A stretch of 64,000 bases of DNA from Blautia sp. (GTDB lineage: Bacteria > Bacillota > Clostridia > Lachnospirales > Lachnospiraceae), in assembly GCA_017515325.1 (NCBI GenBank), contig JAFWGA010000038.1, forward strand, positions 38,467-102,466, written 5' to 3'. Position numbers and translations under genes: made by a program. This document shows positions 49,333 through 57,370 of this stretch, piece after piece; position 1 is the stretch's first letter; each line of letters opens with the position of its first letter. The notes under the pieces were generated by a model. The model worked only from the letters and a program-made list of their open reading frames with translations, was not told the origin of the DNA and did no database searches.

Positions 49333-50274
49333 TTATTCCTCTTTTCCACAGAACAGCCTGATCACTGCCGGGAAAATCGCTACACAATACAGAACAAGGA
49401 TAAAATTATGGGTAAAATGTCCCCAATGGCTTCCCAGGAGACCATCAAGCCGAGGGCGCATAAATGAAATCATGCACCAGAGGGGAACCAGTCCTACGAT
49501 ACCGATCAGGATTCCCTTTGCCTTCAGCCCTGCCGCCTTAAAATTCACCCACTTCCGCTCGATAAACCGCGCAATGGGGAAAGCGATCAGAAGGGCGATA
49601 TCTCCGTACCCGTCATTCATCATCTTCTGAGGATCAACAAGAAGCTTGCCATCCACATAGGTCATCGGATAAGGCTTGAAGGTGATATAGATGATCCCCA
49701 GCCAACCGATGATGAAACTGATGATCAGGAAGAGGTTTTCCTTTTCCGGATGTTCAGAGACATATTTAAAAATCTTTGCCATGGCAAAAAGGGCAAGTAC
49801 GGATTCAGTCAGCCCGACTGCCACATCCTGAGGAGTATGTACCCCAAGATAATTGCGGGAAAAACCGGTCAGAAGCGCAAGGAGAACAAAGATCACTGCC
49901 ACTGCCTTGTTCCATTTACGGGATACCACAGCAAGGCCGCCGTAAATCGGGCCGGCTGTGGAGGAATGTCCGCTGGGGAAAGAATAACCCGTTGCGGTTG
50001 TGATGGCATCCCCTGCGGGCAGGACTCTCGCGTCCCGGATCCAGGGCCGGTAAATACAGGCCGTCAGCTTAACCATGGCATTCACACCGCAGCACAGATA
50101 ATAGGAAGCCAGGGTATACAGACCGCTTCTTTTGTTAATGACCCAGTAGACAAAGACCGGAATCATAATGAGAAAGCTGACGGCGAAAAAAGAGAGCTGT
50201 TCCATAAAGGGTGTCAGGACATTGTTGGTGGATTCCCGAAAATTTTGCAGCAGAAGCAGGTATTCAATATCCAT
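49333..50274 (-). CDS. PAP2-family membrane phosphatase
   Basis: A 313-residue integral membrane protein of the PAP2 (type 2 phosphatidic acid phosphatase) superfamily. The three-part active site is visible: KLTACIYRPWIRDARV (modified motif 1), YSFPSGHSSTAG (motif 2, about 94-105) and SRNYLGVHTPQDVAVG (motif 3). About eight helices. Likely substrates are lipid phosphates or undecaprenyl pyrophosphate; the sequence does not decide. Located 33 bases downstream of nagB on the same strand. Confidence 0.9.
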   Translation of the reverse strand: MDIEYLLLLQNFRESTNNVLTPFMEQLSFFAVSFLIMIPVFVYWVINKRSGLYTLASYYLCCGVNAMVKLTACIYRPWIRDARVLPAGDAITTATGYSFPSGHSSTAGPIYGGLAVVSRKWNKAVAVIFVLLALLTGFSRNYLGVHTPQDVAVGLTESVLALFAMAKIFKYVSEHPEKENLFLIISFIIGWLGIIYITFKPYPMTYVDGKLLVDPQKMMNDGYGDIALLIAFPIARFIERKWVNFKAAGLKAKGILIGIVGLVPLWCMISFMRPRLDGLLGSHWGHFTHNFILVLYCVAIFPAVIRLFCGKEE

Positions 50275-50307
50275 AATTTTCTCCTTCCCTAAAAACGTGA
50301 AAACAGA

Positions 50308-51111
50308 TTACAGACGTTCTTTCTTCTCGATATCAAGGAAATACTTGTAGGTATCCACTGTCAGTTCTCCACAGGCTGCTTCGTCACAGGCAATGATGGC
50401 GCCGTTGTGAAGCTGGAGAGCACTGCAGGTCCATTTCTGGGATACGCCGCCCTCAACGGTGGCTGCCAGCGCTCTGGCCTTATTGTGGCCATTGATCAGG
50501 ACAAGTACCTCCTTGGAATCCGTGACCGTTCCCACACCGACGGACAAAGCCTGAGCCGGAACCTTCTCCGGGTCATTGTCAAAGAAACGGCCGTTGACAA
50601 TCCTGGTATCCGTCGTCAGATTTCTCACCCCTGTGCGTGAGGCAAGGCTGGTATAAGGCTCATTGAAGGCGATATGTCCGTCCACACCGATGCCGCCCAT
50701 AAAGAGATCGATTCCACCGTAGGAAGCAATCTTCTCCTCGTAGGCTTTGCACTCGCCCTCAGGATCGTCGGTCATGCCATTCAGGATATTGATGTTTTCC
50801 GGCTTCATATCTACCAGATGATCAAAAAAATTGTCATGCATAAAATACCAATAGGATTGATCATGAGTTTTGGGCAGACCAAGGTACTCATCCATATTGA
50901 AGGTAACCACATTGGAGAAGGACAGCTCTCCGGCCTGGTTCATCCTCACCAGCTCCTGATATACGCCGATGGGGGAAGAGCCTGTCGGAAGGCCGAGAAT
51001 AAAGGGACGTCCTGCTTCCGGCCCTTCATTGTGAGCCTTGATCTTTGCCGCAATATAGTCTGCAGCCCATTTGCACATCTTCTCATAATTTTCCTGGATC
51101 ACTACACGCAT
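50308..51111 (-). CDS. nagB: Glucosamine-6-phosphate deaminase/isomerase
   Basis: A 267-residue NagB, which interconverts glucosamine-6-phosphate and fructose-6-phosphate plus ammonia. [19 protein letters not shown] binds phosphate. [10 protein letters not shown] and [14 protein letters not shown] carry the catalytic Asp, Asp, His and Glu of the family. Length equals the E. coli enzyme. The start [12 protein letters not shown] is chosen over a frame extending 16 codons upstream. No nagA is adjacent. The leader contains a glmS-class ribozyme, implying repression by GlcN6P and hence a biosynthetic role (inference). Confidence 0.96.
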   Translation of the reverse strand: MRVVIQENYEKMCKWAADYIAAKIKAHNEGPEAGRPFILGLPTGSSPIGVYQELVRMNQAGELSFSNVVTFNMDEYLGLPKTHDQSYWYFMHDNFFDHLVDMKPENINILNGMTDDPEGECKAYEEKIASYGGIDLFMGGIGVDGHIAFNEPYTSLASRTGVRNLTTDTRIVNGRFFDNDPEKVPAQALSVGVGTVTDSKEVLVLINGHNKARALAATVEGGVSQKWTCSALQLHNGAIIACDEAACGELTVDTYKYFLDIEKKERL

Positions 51112-51174
51112 GATTGTATTCTCTCTTTCTGCGGTCTTTCTTGCCGCGGTTATTTTCAACTGTTGAACCAGTGT

Positions 51175-51357
51175 TAAGAGAACCTCTGTTACGGTATTGA
51201 TTCCGCTTTTTGTTTTCTCTCTTACGACTCACTGCTCTGCTGCATGATCCTGGGGAGCTCTTTTCATCTCCCCCAACGGCAGCAGATCGCCGTGGCAGCA
51301 TCCGCCGAGTCTTTCGACAACTGCCAATCCTCGTCACCCTGTCAAGGGCATGGCGCT
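51175..51357 (-). ncRNA. glmS-class self-cleaving ribozyme, copy 1 (nagB leader)
   Basis: On the minus strand the leader has the glmS ribozyme core in order: cleavage context TTA then GCGCC (scissile bond between 51357 and 51356), a P2-type hairpin CCCT-TGAC-AGGG, GACGAGG, the GGCAG / CTGCC helix enclosing TCGAAAGACTCGGCGGATG, and a long P4 arm starting ACGGC with CTGCTG/CAGCAG and GGGGAG/CTCCCC pairs. It ends with a segment identical to copy 2 (TAAGAG...CTCTTA). The known class uses GlcN6P as cofactor and lowers expression of its mRNA. Normally it precedes glmS; here nagB follows 64 bases later. Confidence 0.92.
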
Positions 51358-51423
51358 AATAGCCTTCCGTTTGTACCTCCTATGAAGAAGGACTATTTTT
51401 CCGGCAAATGATTGCCGTGTAAT

Positions 51424-51452
51424 AAGATATCATTAGCGGGGCGGATTGTCAA
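51424..51452 (-). promoter_or_regulatory. Promoter of the ribozyme-nagB transcript
   Basis: On the minus strand TTGACA (51452-51447) and TATCTT (51429-51424) are 17 bases apart. A perfect inverted repeat CGGCAA-N4-TTGCCG (51402-51417) overlaps the expected start point and could be an operator. The rest of the gap up to 51584 shows no gene. Confidence 0.82.
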
Positions 51453-51584
51453 ACAGGATTTGATACCCATAGACGCCTTTCCCCGAGCCGCGCATCACCA
51501 TCGGTAACGACCAGCTGTACGCGACTCCGGGACAGCGATATGCACCCCACAGCAAAGAGGCCCTGCCTGAAGAGCAGCTGATGA

Positions 51585-52193
51585 TCAGCAGTATCTGGCC
51601 TTCAGGATATTCAGCAACAGATCGACAGTGGCATCCATCCCAATCGAGCCGGTATCGATACAGATATTGTAATCCTTATAATCTCCCATTTCATGTTTGG
51701 TATAGGTCTTATAATAATTCCTGCGATTGTGGTCGCGATGCTCCAGGTATTTTTCCAGATCCTCTTTGCCGTTTTCCGCCAGCTCGCGGGCTCGTTTCAG
51801 GCGGTGGGCTTTGTCTGCAAAGAGGAAGATGTCAAAGGAAGGGATGCCCTCTTCCCGCAGGATGATATTGGAACAGCGGCCTACGATGATACATGGCTTT
51901 TTGGCCAGTCCCAGCACAACCTCCCGCTGAGCCTGATAAATGGCATCATAGGAGCTGATGGAGGATGTCGTGCTCAAAAAGCGGTCGATAAATTTTGCCC
52001 GGCTGCTTAGATCCTCTCCTTCCCGAATGATGTCCTCCTCGGAATACCCGCTCGCTTTTGCCGTGAGCTTGACAAAATCAATATCATAAAATTCCAGGCC
52101 GAGTCCTTCGGAAAGACCTTTTGCTATGGTTCGGCCACCAGCGCCATATTCTCTGCTGATGGTAATGATCGGCAATTCTTTGCTTCCTTCCAT
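51585..52193 (-). CDS. Cytidylate kinase-like family protein
   Basis: A 202-residue P-loop kinase of the cytidylate kinase-like family. The N-terminus LPIITISREYGAGGRTIAKG carries an atypical phosphate loop (REYGAGGRTIA) instead of GxxGxGKS/T. CIIVGRCSNIILREE and LFADKAHRLKRARELAENG are family stretches. True substrate is unknown; many members are annotated only by similarity. The start MEGSKELP has AAAGGA upstream. It lies 49 bases after the TRAP permease gene and is probably the last gene of that operon. Confidence 0.85.
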   Translation of the reverse strand: MEGSKELPIITISREYGAGGRTIAKGLSEGLGLEFYDIDFVKLTAKASGYSEEDIIREGEDLSSRAKFIDRFLSTTSSISSYDAIYQAQREVVLGLAKKPCIIVGRCSNIILREEGIPSFDIFLFADKAHRLKRARELAENGKEDLEKYLEHRDHNRRNYYKTYTKHEMGDYKDYNICIDTGSIGMDATVDLLLNILKARYC

Positions 52194-52242
52194 ATCCGTA
52201 TCCTTTCTGTCATAAATCGTGATAAAAACAGGTAACATAGTG

Positions 52243-54237
52243 TCAGGAGGTTGCTTTCATCTTGCGCATCCCGATCTCCACAATGAAGACGGCAACGACA
52301 ACCGCCGTGCCGATGATATCGGTAAGGGAACCCGGATAGATCAACATAAGGCCGGCAGCCAGCAAAACCACGCGGAAGAAGGGGTTCAGAACCGTCAGCA
52401 TATAGCCCTCCAGGGCAGCCGCGATGGCGTACATTCCTGCAACACTGGTGACGATAATCAGGCCGAATTCTGCCGCGGTGGTATCGATCAGAAGCATGGC
52501 GGGATTCAGACAGAACATATATGGGATCAGGAAAGCGGCAATGGCCAGCTTGGTCGCATTGAAGGCTGTGCGCATGGGATCGGATTTTGCTATGGCAGAA
52601 CCGGCATAGGCAGCCAGAGCAACCGGTGGTGTGATATCAGCCACAATGCCAAAATAGAAAACAAACATGCTGGCACAGATACTGTTCAGGCCCATACCGG
52701 TAGTCAGGATGGGGGCACAGGTGGTTGCCATGATGATGTAGGTAGCCGTTGTGGGAACACCCATGCCCAAAACAATACAGCAGAGCATAGTCAGGAAAAG
52801 GGCGATCATCAGATTTCCGTGAGAGACACTGACGATAGCAGAAATGAAGAACTGCCCCAGGCCTGTCATGGTAACGACACCGGCGATGATGCCGGCGATG
52901 CCACAGGCGACGGCGATACTCAGTGTATTTTTTGCACCGGTCTCCAGAGCGTTCACAAACTTCTGGGGACTCATGCGGTGATCCTTGTCAAACATGCTGA
53001 CAACGATGCAAAGTAGTGTCGCCAGGATGGCAGAACGGCTCATGGTATAACCGGCAACGATCAGATAGACCAAAGCGGCAAGGGGAATCAAAAGGTAGAT
53101 CTTCGGCAGAATCTGCTTCGCCTTGGGCAGGTTCTCCCGGGTGATCCCCTTCAGCCCCAGCCGTTTTGCCCGTAGGTGAACCATGAGGAAAATACCGATA
53201 AAGTAAAGAACAGCAGGAAGAATTGCCCGTACTACGATATCAGAGTAGGGGACACCTACCATCTCGGCCATAAGGAAAGCAGCGGCACCCATGATCGGGG
53301 GCATGATCTGGCCGCCCGTGGAGGCGGCCGCCTCTACAGCACCGGCAAACTCACCAGGGTATCCCGTCTTTTTCATCATGGGGATGGTAACGGAACCGGT
53401 CGTAACGGTATTGCCCACGCTGGAGCCGGACACCATACCGCACAGGGCGGAGGAAATAACGGCAACCTTGGCCGGACCACCGGAGGCAGAGCCTGCAATA
53501 CAGTTGGCACACTGGATAAAGAAATCCGCGATACCGGTAGCCTCCAGAAATGCTCCGAAGATAATAAAGAGTACAATATAGGTACTGCACACACCTACCG
53601 GCGTGCCGATTACGCCCGTCGTGGTATAGAACAGATTGTAAATGACCTTGCGCAGGATCTTGTACCAGCCCTCCAGCGTATCCAGATGATTGCCGGTGGA
53701 GAAGGCGTAGATCACAAAGCAGCCGGCAACGACCAGGATCGGAATACCCGTAACCCTTCGGCAGCATTCCGCCAGCACCAATATGCCGATGACACCCAGC
53801 CAGATTTCCAGAGTGGTGATCCTGGTCGCATGGTCGATGATCGTGCGGTTATTGATAACGAAATAAAAGAAGCTGCCGGAGCCCGCCAGAGCAATGATAA
53901 TGTCCGGAATGGGAATATGATTGACTTTTTGGGGCCTGCCGCCGGATTTGCGGGCGGGGAAGAGAATAAAGACAAAGAGAATGACGATACCCAGGAACAG
54001 GGGCCGGCGGATTCTCTCATCCCAGACGGTAAACAGATTCATATAAATCATAAAGAGGGAAAACAGCGCCAGGGAGAATTTGACGACCATTCCCGGAGTC
54101 CCTTCCCAGGGACGAACATTTGACTCGCGGTCAAATTTCTTCATGATCTCGTCGACATCGGCCTGTGAGCCAGTTTCGACAGCCGCATTGATTTCCTCCT
54201 GCTTTTCAGGAGGAGCTGTATTCTTCAAATCCTTCAT
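52243..54237 (-). CDS. TRAP transporter fused permease (TAXI type)
   Basis: A 664-residue membrane protein combining the small (DctQ-like) and large (DctM-like) TRAP permease parts in one chain, as in TAXI systems. About 16-18 helices. Landmarks are AKVAVISSALCGMVSGSSVGN (core SSALCGMVSGSSVGNTVTTG), GGQIMPPIMGAAAFLMAEMVG and MGVPTTATYIIMATTCAPIL. It drives ion-coupled uptake of an organic acid presented by the TAXI binding protein encoded upstream. Hydrophilic 50-residue N-terminus faces the cytoplasm. Confidence 0.93.
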   Translation of the reverse strand: MKDLKNTAPPEKQEEINAAVETGSQADVDEIMKKFDRESNVRPWEGTPGMVVKFSLALFSLFMIYMNLFTVWDERIRRPLFLGIVILFVFILFPARKSGGRPQKVNHIPIPDIIIALAGSGSFFYFVINNRTIIDHATRITTLEIWLGVIGILVLAECCRRVTGIPILVVAGCFVIYAFSTGNHLDTLEGWYKILRKVIYNLFYTTTGVIGTPVGVCSTYIVLFIIFGAFLEATGIADFFIQCANCIAGSASGGPAKVAVISSALCGMVSGSSVGNTVTTGSVTIPMMKKTGYPGEFAGAVEAAASTGGQIMPPIMGAAAFLMAEMVGVPYSDIVVRAILPAVLYFIGIFLMVHLRAKRLGLKGITRENLPKAKQILPKIYLLIPLAALVYLIVAGYTMSRSAILATLLCIVVSMFDKDHRMSPQKFVNALETGAKNTLSIAVACGIAGIIAGVVTMTGLGQFFISAIVSVSHGNLMIALFLTMLCCIVLGMGVPTTATYIIMATTCAPILTTGMGLNSICASMFVFYFGIVADITPPVALAAYAGSAIAKSDPMRTAFNATKLAIAAFLIPYMFCLNPAMLLIDTTAAEFGLIIVTSVAGMYAIAAALEGYMLTVLNPFFRVVLLAAGLMLIYPGSLTDIIGTAVVVAVFIVEIGMRKMKATS

Positions 54238-54273
54238 AGATGATACTTCCTTCTTGTAAAAGAATCTTTAGGG

Positions 54274-54888
54274 TCACGGTTCCGTCAGTGCCTCGCACTC
54301 TGCCACGAGATACTGACGGCTGAAGCCGAACAGCCGAGGACAGGAAAACGGTTCAAAGCGAAATCGGACCATGGCGCTCCTGCCGCAAAGATCACGGAGA
54401 CTGACCTGGGATTCCCCTGTAGCTTTCCCGTCTTTTCCGGGAAGGGTCAGGACATGGTCGGAAACCGTCCCGACAAAGTAGATCAGATCCTCGATCCTCT
54501 TTTCAAAACCGGTAATGATCATACTGCCGTCCTCGCCATAGGAAAGCGTCTGACCTTCCTCCAGCTCTGTCTGTACCCCCGCGCCAAAGCCATAATAGAC
54601 GGTTTTGACAACATAGATCCCGTCACTGCGGATCTCATAATAGTCCGTGACCGGGCTTTTGTTGATGGAATGAATAAAGCCAACGCTGAAACCGTCTCCA
54701 ATCCCGGCGGGAAAGCGTTGATAGATTTTCCCTGTTTTCGGGTTTTCAAGGACGAGGTAACCCCGGCCTTTCCCCAAAAAGAAAGCGGCAGCCAAAACCC
54801 ATAGAAGCAGAGTTATGGCTGCCGCGCAAAAGACTAAGGCTTTGCCGCGGGTTTTGCGATTACTCGACGTCAATACCCTGTTCCGCAT
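54274..54888 (-). CDS. DUF1850 protein of the TAXI-TRAP operon
   Basis: A 204-residue protein of the DUF1850 family, often found with TAXI-TRAP genes. It has one N-terminal membrane helix (about 18-37, VFCAAAITLLLWVLAAAFFL) and a beta-rich external domain. SVGFIHSINKSPVTDYYEI and YGFGAGVQTELEEGQTLSY are family stretches. Its start overlaps the end of the binding-protein gene by 29 bases. An accessory role in transport is inferred only from context. Confidence 0.85.
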   Translation of the reverse strand: MRNRVLTSSNRKTRGKALVFCAAAITLLLWVLAAAFFLGKGRGYLVLENPKTGKIYQRFPAGIGDGFSVGFIHSINKSPVTDYYEIRSDGIYVVKTVYYGFGAGVQTELEEGQTLSYGEDGSMIITGFEKRIEDLIYFVGTVSDHVLTLPGKDGKATGESQVSLRDLCGRSAMVRFRFEPFSCPRLFGFSRQYLVAECEALTEP

Positions 54889-55816
54889 AATACTTTACAG
54901 CACCCGGATGGAAGGGAACGGTGATACCCTTTACTGCATCCTCAAGATTGAGGAACTCAAACTTAGCGTGTCCGGCGACCAGAGCATCCTTATTCTCAAA
55001 CATGGCAGAAAGGAAATCATAAATGACATCCTCGTCGACCTCGTTGGAGGCAATCAGGGTAGCACGAACAGAAACGGTCAGAGAATCCTCTTCTACGCCG
55101 GAGTAGGTACCGGCCGGAATGACAGTGCTGGTATAGAAATCATACTTGGACTGCAGCTTCTCGATATGCTCTTCGTCAAGCTGAACCAGGCTGATATCCT
55201 TTACGGTAGCAAGGTCAACAACAGCTGTGGTCGGAGCGCCGGCTACGACGAAGGCGGCGTCGATCTTGCCGTCCTTCAGGCTGTCTGCGGAATCGCCGAA
55301 GGAGGCGTTGACGATCTTGATATCATCAAAGCTCATATCATAGGCTTCCAAAACCTGCTTTGCGTTGAACTCGACACCTGAACCGGCATCACCGACAGAA
55401 ACGGTTTTTCCGGCAAGATCAGCAACGGTCTGGATGGAGCTGTCGCAGGTAATGATCTGAACGGTCTCGTCATACAGTCCGGCAATGGATGAGAATGTGT
55501 CATAAGCACCCTCTGCTTCAAACAGGTCGGTACCGGTATAAGCGTAGTACATAACGTCATTCTGAACGATGGCAAGCTCGGCATCTTCATCATCCAGGAT
55601 CTGGATATTCGCCTTGGACGCACCGGTAGAAGTAACGGTGAGTGAGGAACCGTCGAGAACCGGATTCAGAACAGTGGCAAGTACGCCGCCGACAGCGTAA
55701 TAGGTGCCGGTCGTACCACCGGTAGCAAGGGTGAGGTTAGCGGCACTGACGCTGGCCGAAATTCCTGTCAGAGCCATAAGACCTGCGATTACACTAGCTA
55801 ATACTCTCTTTTTCAT
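54860..55816 (-). CDS. TAXI-family TRAP solute-binding protein
   Basis: A 318-residue TAXI-type binding protein. Signal peptide MKKRVLASVIAGLMALTGIS with cleavage near ASVSAANLTLATGG. The motif LATGGTTGTYYAVGGVLATVL is diagnostic, as is VSVGDAGSGVEFNAKQVLEAY. No lipobox cysteine is present, so membrane retention is unexplained. TAXI systems transport dicarboxylates or glutamate-like acids; the ligand here is not known. First gene of the TAXI-DUF1850-TRAP-kinase-like operon. Confidence 0.93.
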   Translation of the reverse strand: MKKRVLASVIAGLMALTGISASVSAANLTLATGGTTGTYYAVGGVLATVLNPVLDGSSLTVTSTGASKANIQILDDEDAELAIVQNDVMYYAYTGTDLFEAEGAYDTFSSIAGLYDETVQIITCDSSIQTVADLAGKTVSVGDAGSGVEFNAKQVLEAYDMSFDDIKIVNASFGDSADSLKDGKIDAAFVVAGAPTTAVVDLATVKDISLVQLDEEHIEKLQSKYDFYTSTVIPAGTYSGVEEDSLTVSVRATLIASNEVDEDVIYDFLSAMFENKDALVAGHAKFEFLNLEDAVKGITVPFHPGAVKYYAEQGIDVE

Positions 55817-55862
55817 AAATAGCCTCCATAAAAAGAAAATTGAAACAGGTATCTGCTATGCT

Positions 55863-55891
55863 ATACTAACGTATTGTAGTCGAAAAGTCAA
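55863..55891 (-). promoter_or_regulatory. Promoter of the TAXI-TRAP operon
   Basis: On the minus strand TTGACT (55891-55886) and TAGTAT (55868-55863) with a 17-base spacer. It begins only 4 bases past the stop of the STAS-kinase gene, so the TRAP operon has its own start. Confidence 0.75.
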
Positions 55892-55894
55892 TCC

Positions 55895-57112
55895 TTACAT
55901 CTGGGGGAGACCATAAAGGGAGTCCGCCTGGGAAAACACTTCCCGGATTTGAGCTGCCTTTTCTCTGAGCCGGGGAAGGGTATTGCCGAGAAGATCCTGA
56001 ATTCCCTCCGGTGTAAAGGTCATCGTTCCCTTTTCCCTGGCCAGGAAGAGAACCGTGAAAAACAAAGAAATAAGCTGCATTTTCTCATCATAGGCTTCGA
56101 GAACCTTTTCCTCATCGGTTCCCAGGTATTCCATCATGGTGTACTTTCTCATGGCTATGGCTGTCTCGGCCTTGATCCCCATAGCCTGCAGGACAGAATC
56201 GTAGTTGGCTTTGGCGGAGACAACGTGACTCAGATAATGATCGGCAAGGTCAAACAAAGGATTGCCGATACTGATATCATCCATGTCAATCAGGATCAGC
56301 TCGTCATCCTGTACCATGACATTTCCCTCATGGAAATCACCGTGAACCAGAGTATCTGTCTCAGGAATAGCCCCGGCCAGGCTGCGCATCAGCTCCGCAT
56401 CCTCGTGACTCAGGTATTTGTCTTCCAGGCTGTCGATCCATTGGTTCACCTTTTCGGACATTTGGGGCAGTAATTCATCGGACATGTCGGTGGTGTGAAG
56501 CAGCTTCATCAAGGCTCCCATCTTTTTCCCCAGCTCCGGGATCAAACCTGGGTCGTCATCCACTGCCTTCCCGACTGTGACGGCATTGATCAGCTCAAAG
56601 ACAATGCCATACCGGCCCTTTGCCTTAACCGTATCATAGGAGATGGCACAGGGCACCCCATTGGTAAATGCCGCTGTGACATATCTGTTCTCCTGGGAGA
56701 TTGTCTCCAGATCCTTATCTTCATGAAACAGCTTCAGGATGGTATCTCCGTCGAGACGGTAGACCTCACCATTGACCCCCTTACTGATCAGCTCGCAGCC
56801 ATCGAGGGAAATCTCCCGGATCTTCCGTTTGATATCCAGCAAATCCAAAAAGCCCGTGACCTCCAGGATCTCATAGACTCCTCTGGAAACGTTGATCATT
56901 CTCAGGCAACCCTGAGTCTTCCAGATTTTCAGAAGGACACGCAGCCCGGCACTGGAAATATACTCCAGCTTTTCCGCATCCAGCTGAAGCTTCAGTCCAT
57001 GGTTCTCCTTCACCAAATGATCCAGCTCCTCCTCTACCCTACGGGCATTGATGGTATCCACCTTTTTCTCCAGTTCAACAAGGATCGTACCATCGTTAAT
57101 CGAATAATTCAT
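55895..57112 (-). CDS. STAS domain fused to an aminoglycoside-phosphotransferase-like kinase
   Basis: A 405-residue fusion. Residues 1-95 form a STAS domain like anti-anti-sigma factors: LQLDAEKLEYISSAGLRVLLK has the usual phosphorylatable Ser (53 or 54). Residues about 105-390 form an APH/choline-kinase-type fold: HGDFHEGNVMV (257-267) with catalytic Asp, and ILIDMDDISIGNPLFDLADH with the metal Asp; Lys127 may bind ATP. The kinase part resembles the TIGR02172 phosphotransferase group. Start chosen for AGGAGG before MNYSIND. It has its own promoter and a 150-base leader. Function unknown; a signalling switch that phosphorylates a small molecule is inference. Confidence 0.85.
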   Translation of the reverse strand: MNYSINDGTILVELEKKVDTINARRVEEELDHLVKENHGLKLQLDAEKLEYISSAGLRVLLKIWKTQGCLRMINVSRGVYEILEVTGFLDLLDIKRKIREISLDGCELISKGVNGEVYRLDGDTILKLFHEDKDLETISQENRYVTAAFTNGVPCAISYDTVKAKGRYGIVFELINAVTVGKAVDDDPGLIPELGKKMGALMKLLHTTDMSDELLPQMSEKVNQWIDSLEDKYLSHEDAELMRSLAGAIPETDTLVHGDFHEGNVMVQDDELILIDMDDISIGNPLFDLADHYLSHVVSAKANYDSVLQAMGIKAETAIAMRKYTMMEYLGTDEEKVLEAYDEKMQLISLFFTVLFLAREKGTMTFTPEGIQDLLGNTLPRLREKAAQIREVFSQADSLYGLPQM

Positions 57113-57269
57113 GTTTTTCCTCCTGTGCTCAGACCTTCTCAATTGGTCTCAGCCAATTAGACGGTCATAACGAACCTTTTCCGCATATAACATCTAATTC
57201 TAACGAACAAAAACAATTTTGTTCTGATACTGTGTCGGATTTATGCATCCTATGCGATGATTATGACAT

Positions 57270-57298
57270 ATTATACCAGAAGCAGACGATGAGGTCAA
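57270..57298 (-). promoter_or_regulatory. Promoter of the STAS-kinase gene
   Basis: On the minus strand TTGACC (57298-57293) and perfect TATAAT (57275-57270) with a 17-base spacer. The transcript would have a leader of about 150 bases containing an AATTGG-N6-CCAATT hairpin (57142-57159). Confidence 0.8.
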
Positions 57299-57305
57299 CG
57301 TCAAG

Positions 57306-57338
57306 AGGAGCATCGTCCAACTTTTGAACGATGCTCCT
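57306..57338 (-). terminator. Hairpin after glmM
   Basis: An 11-bp perfect stem AGGAGCATCGT / ACGATGCTCCT lies 33 bases past the glmM stop. It lacks a clear T-run on the minus strand, so it is a probable but weak terminator or 3'-end stabiliser. Confidence 0.55.
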
Positions 57339-57370
57339 GCCAGTCAGATTTATTTCATATTCTGTTACGA

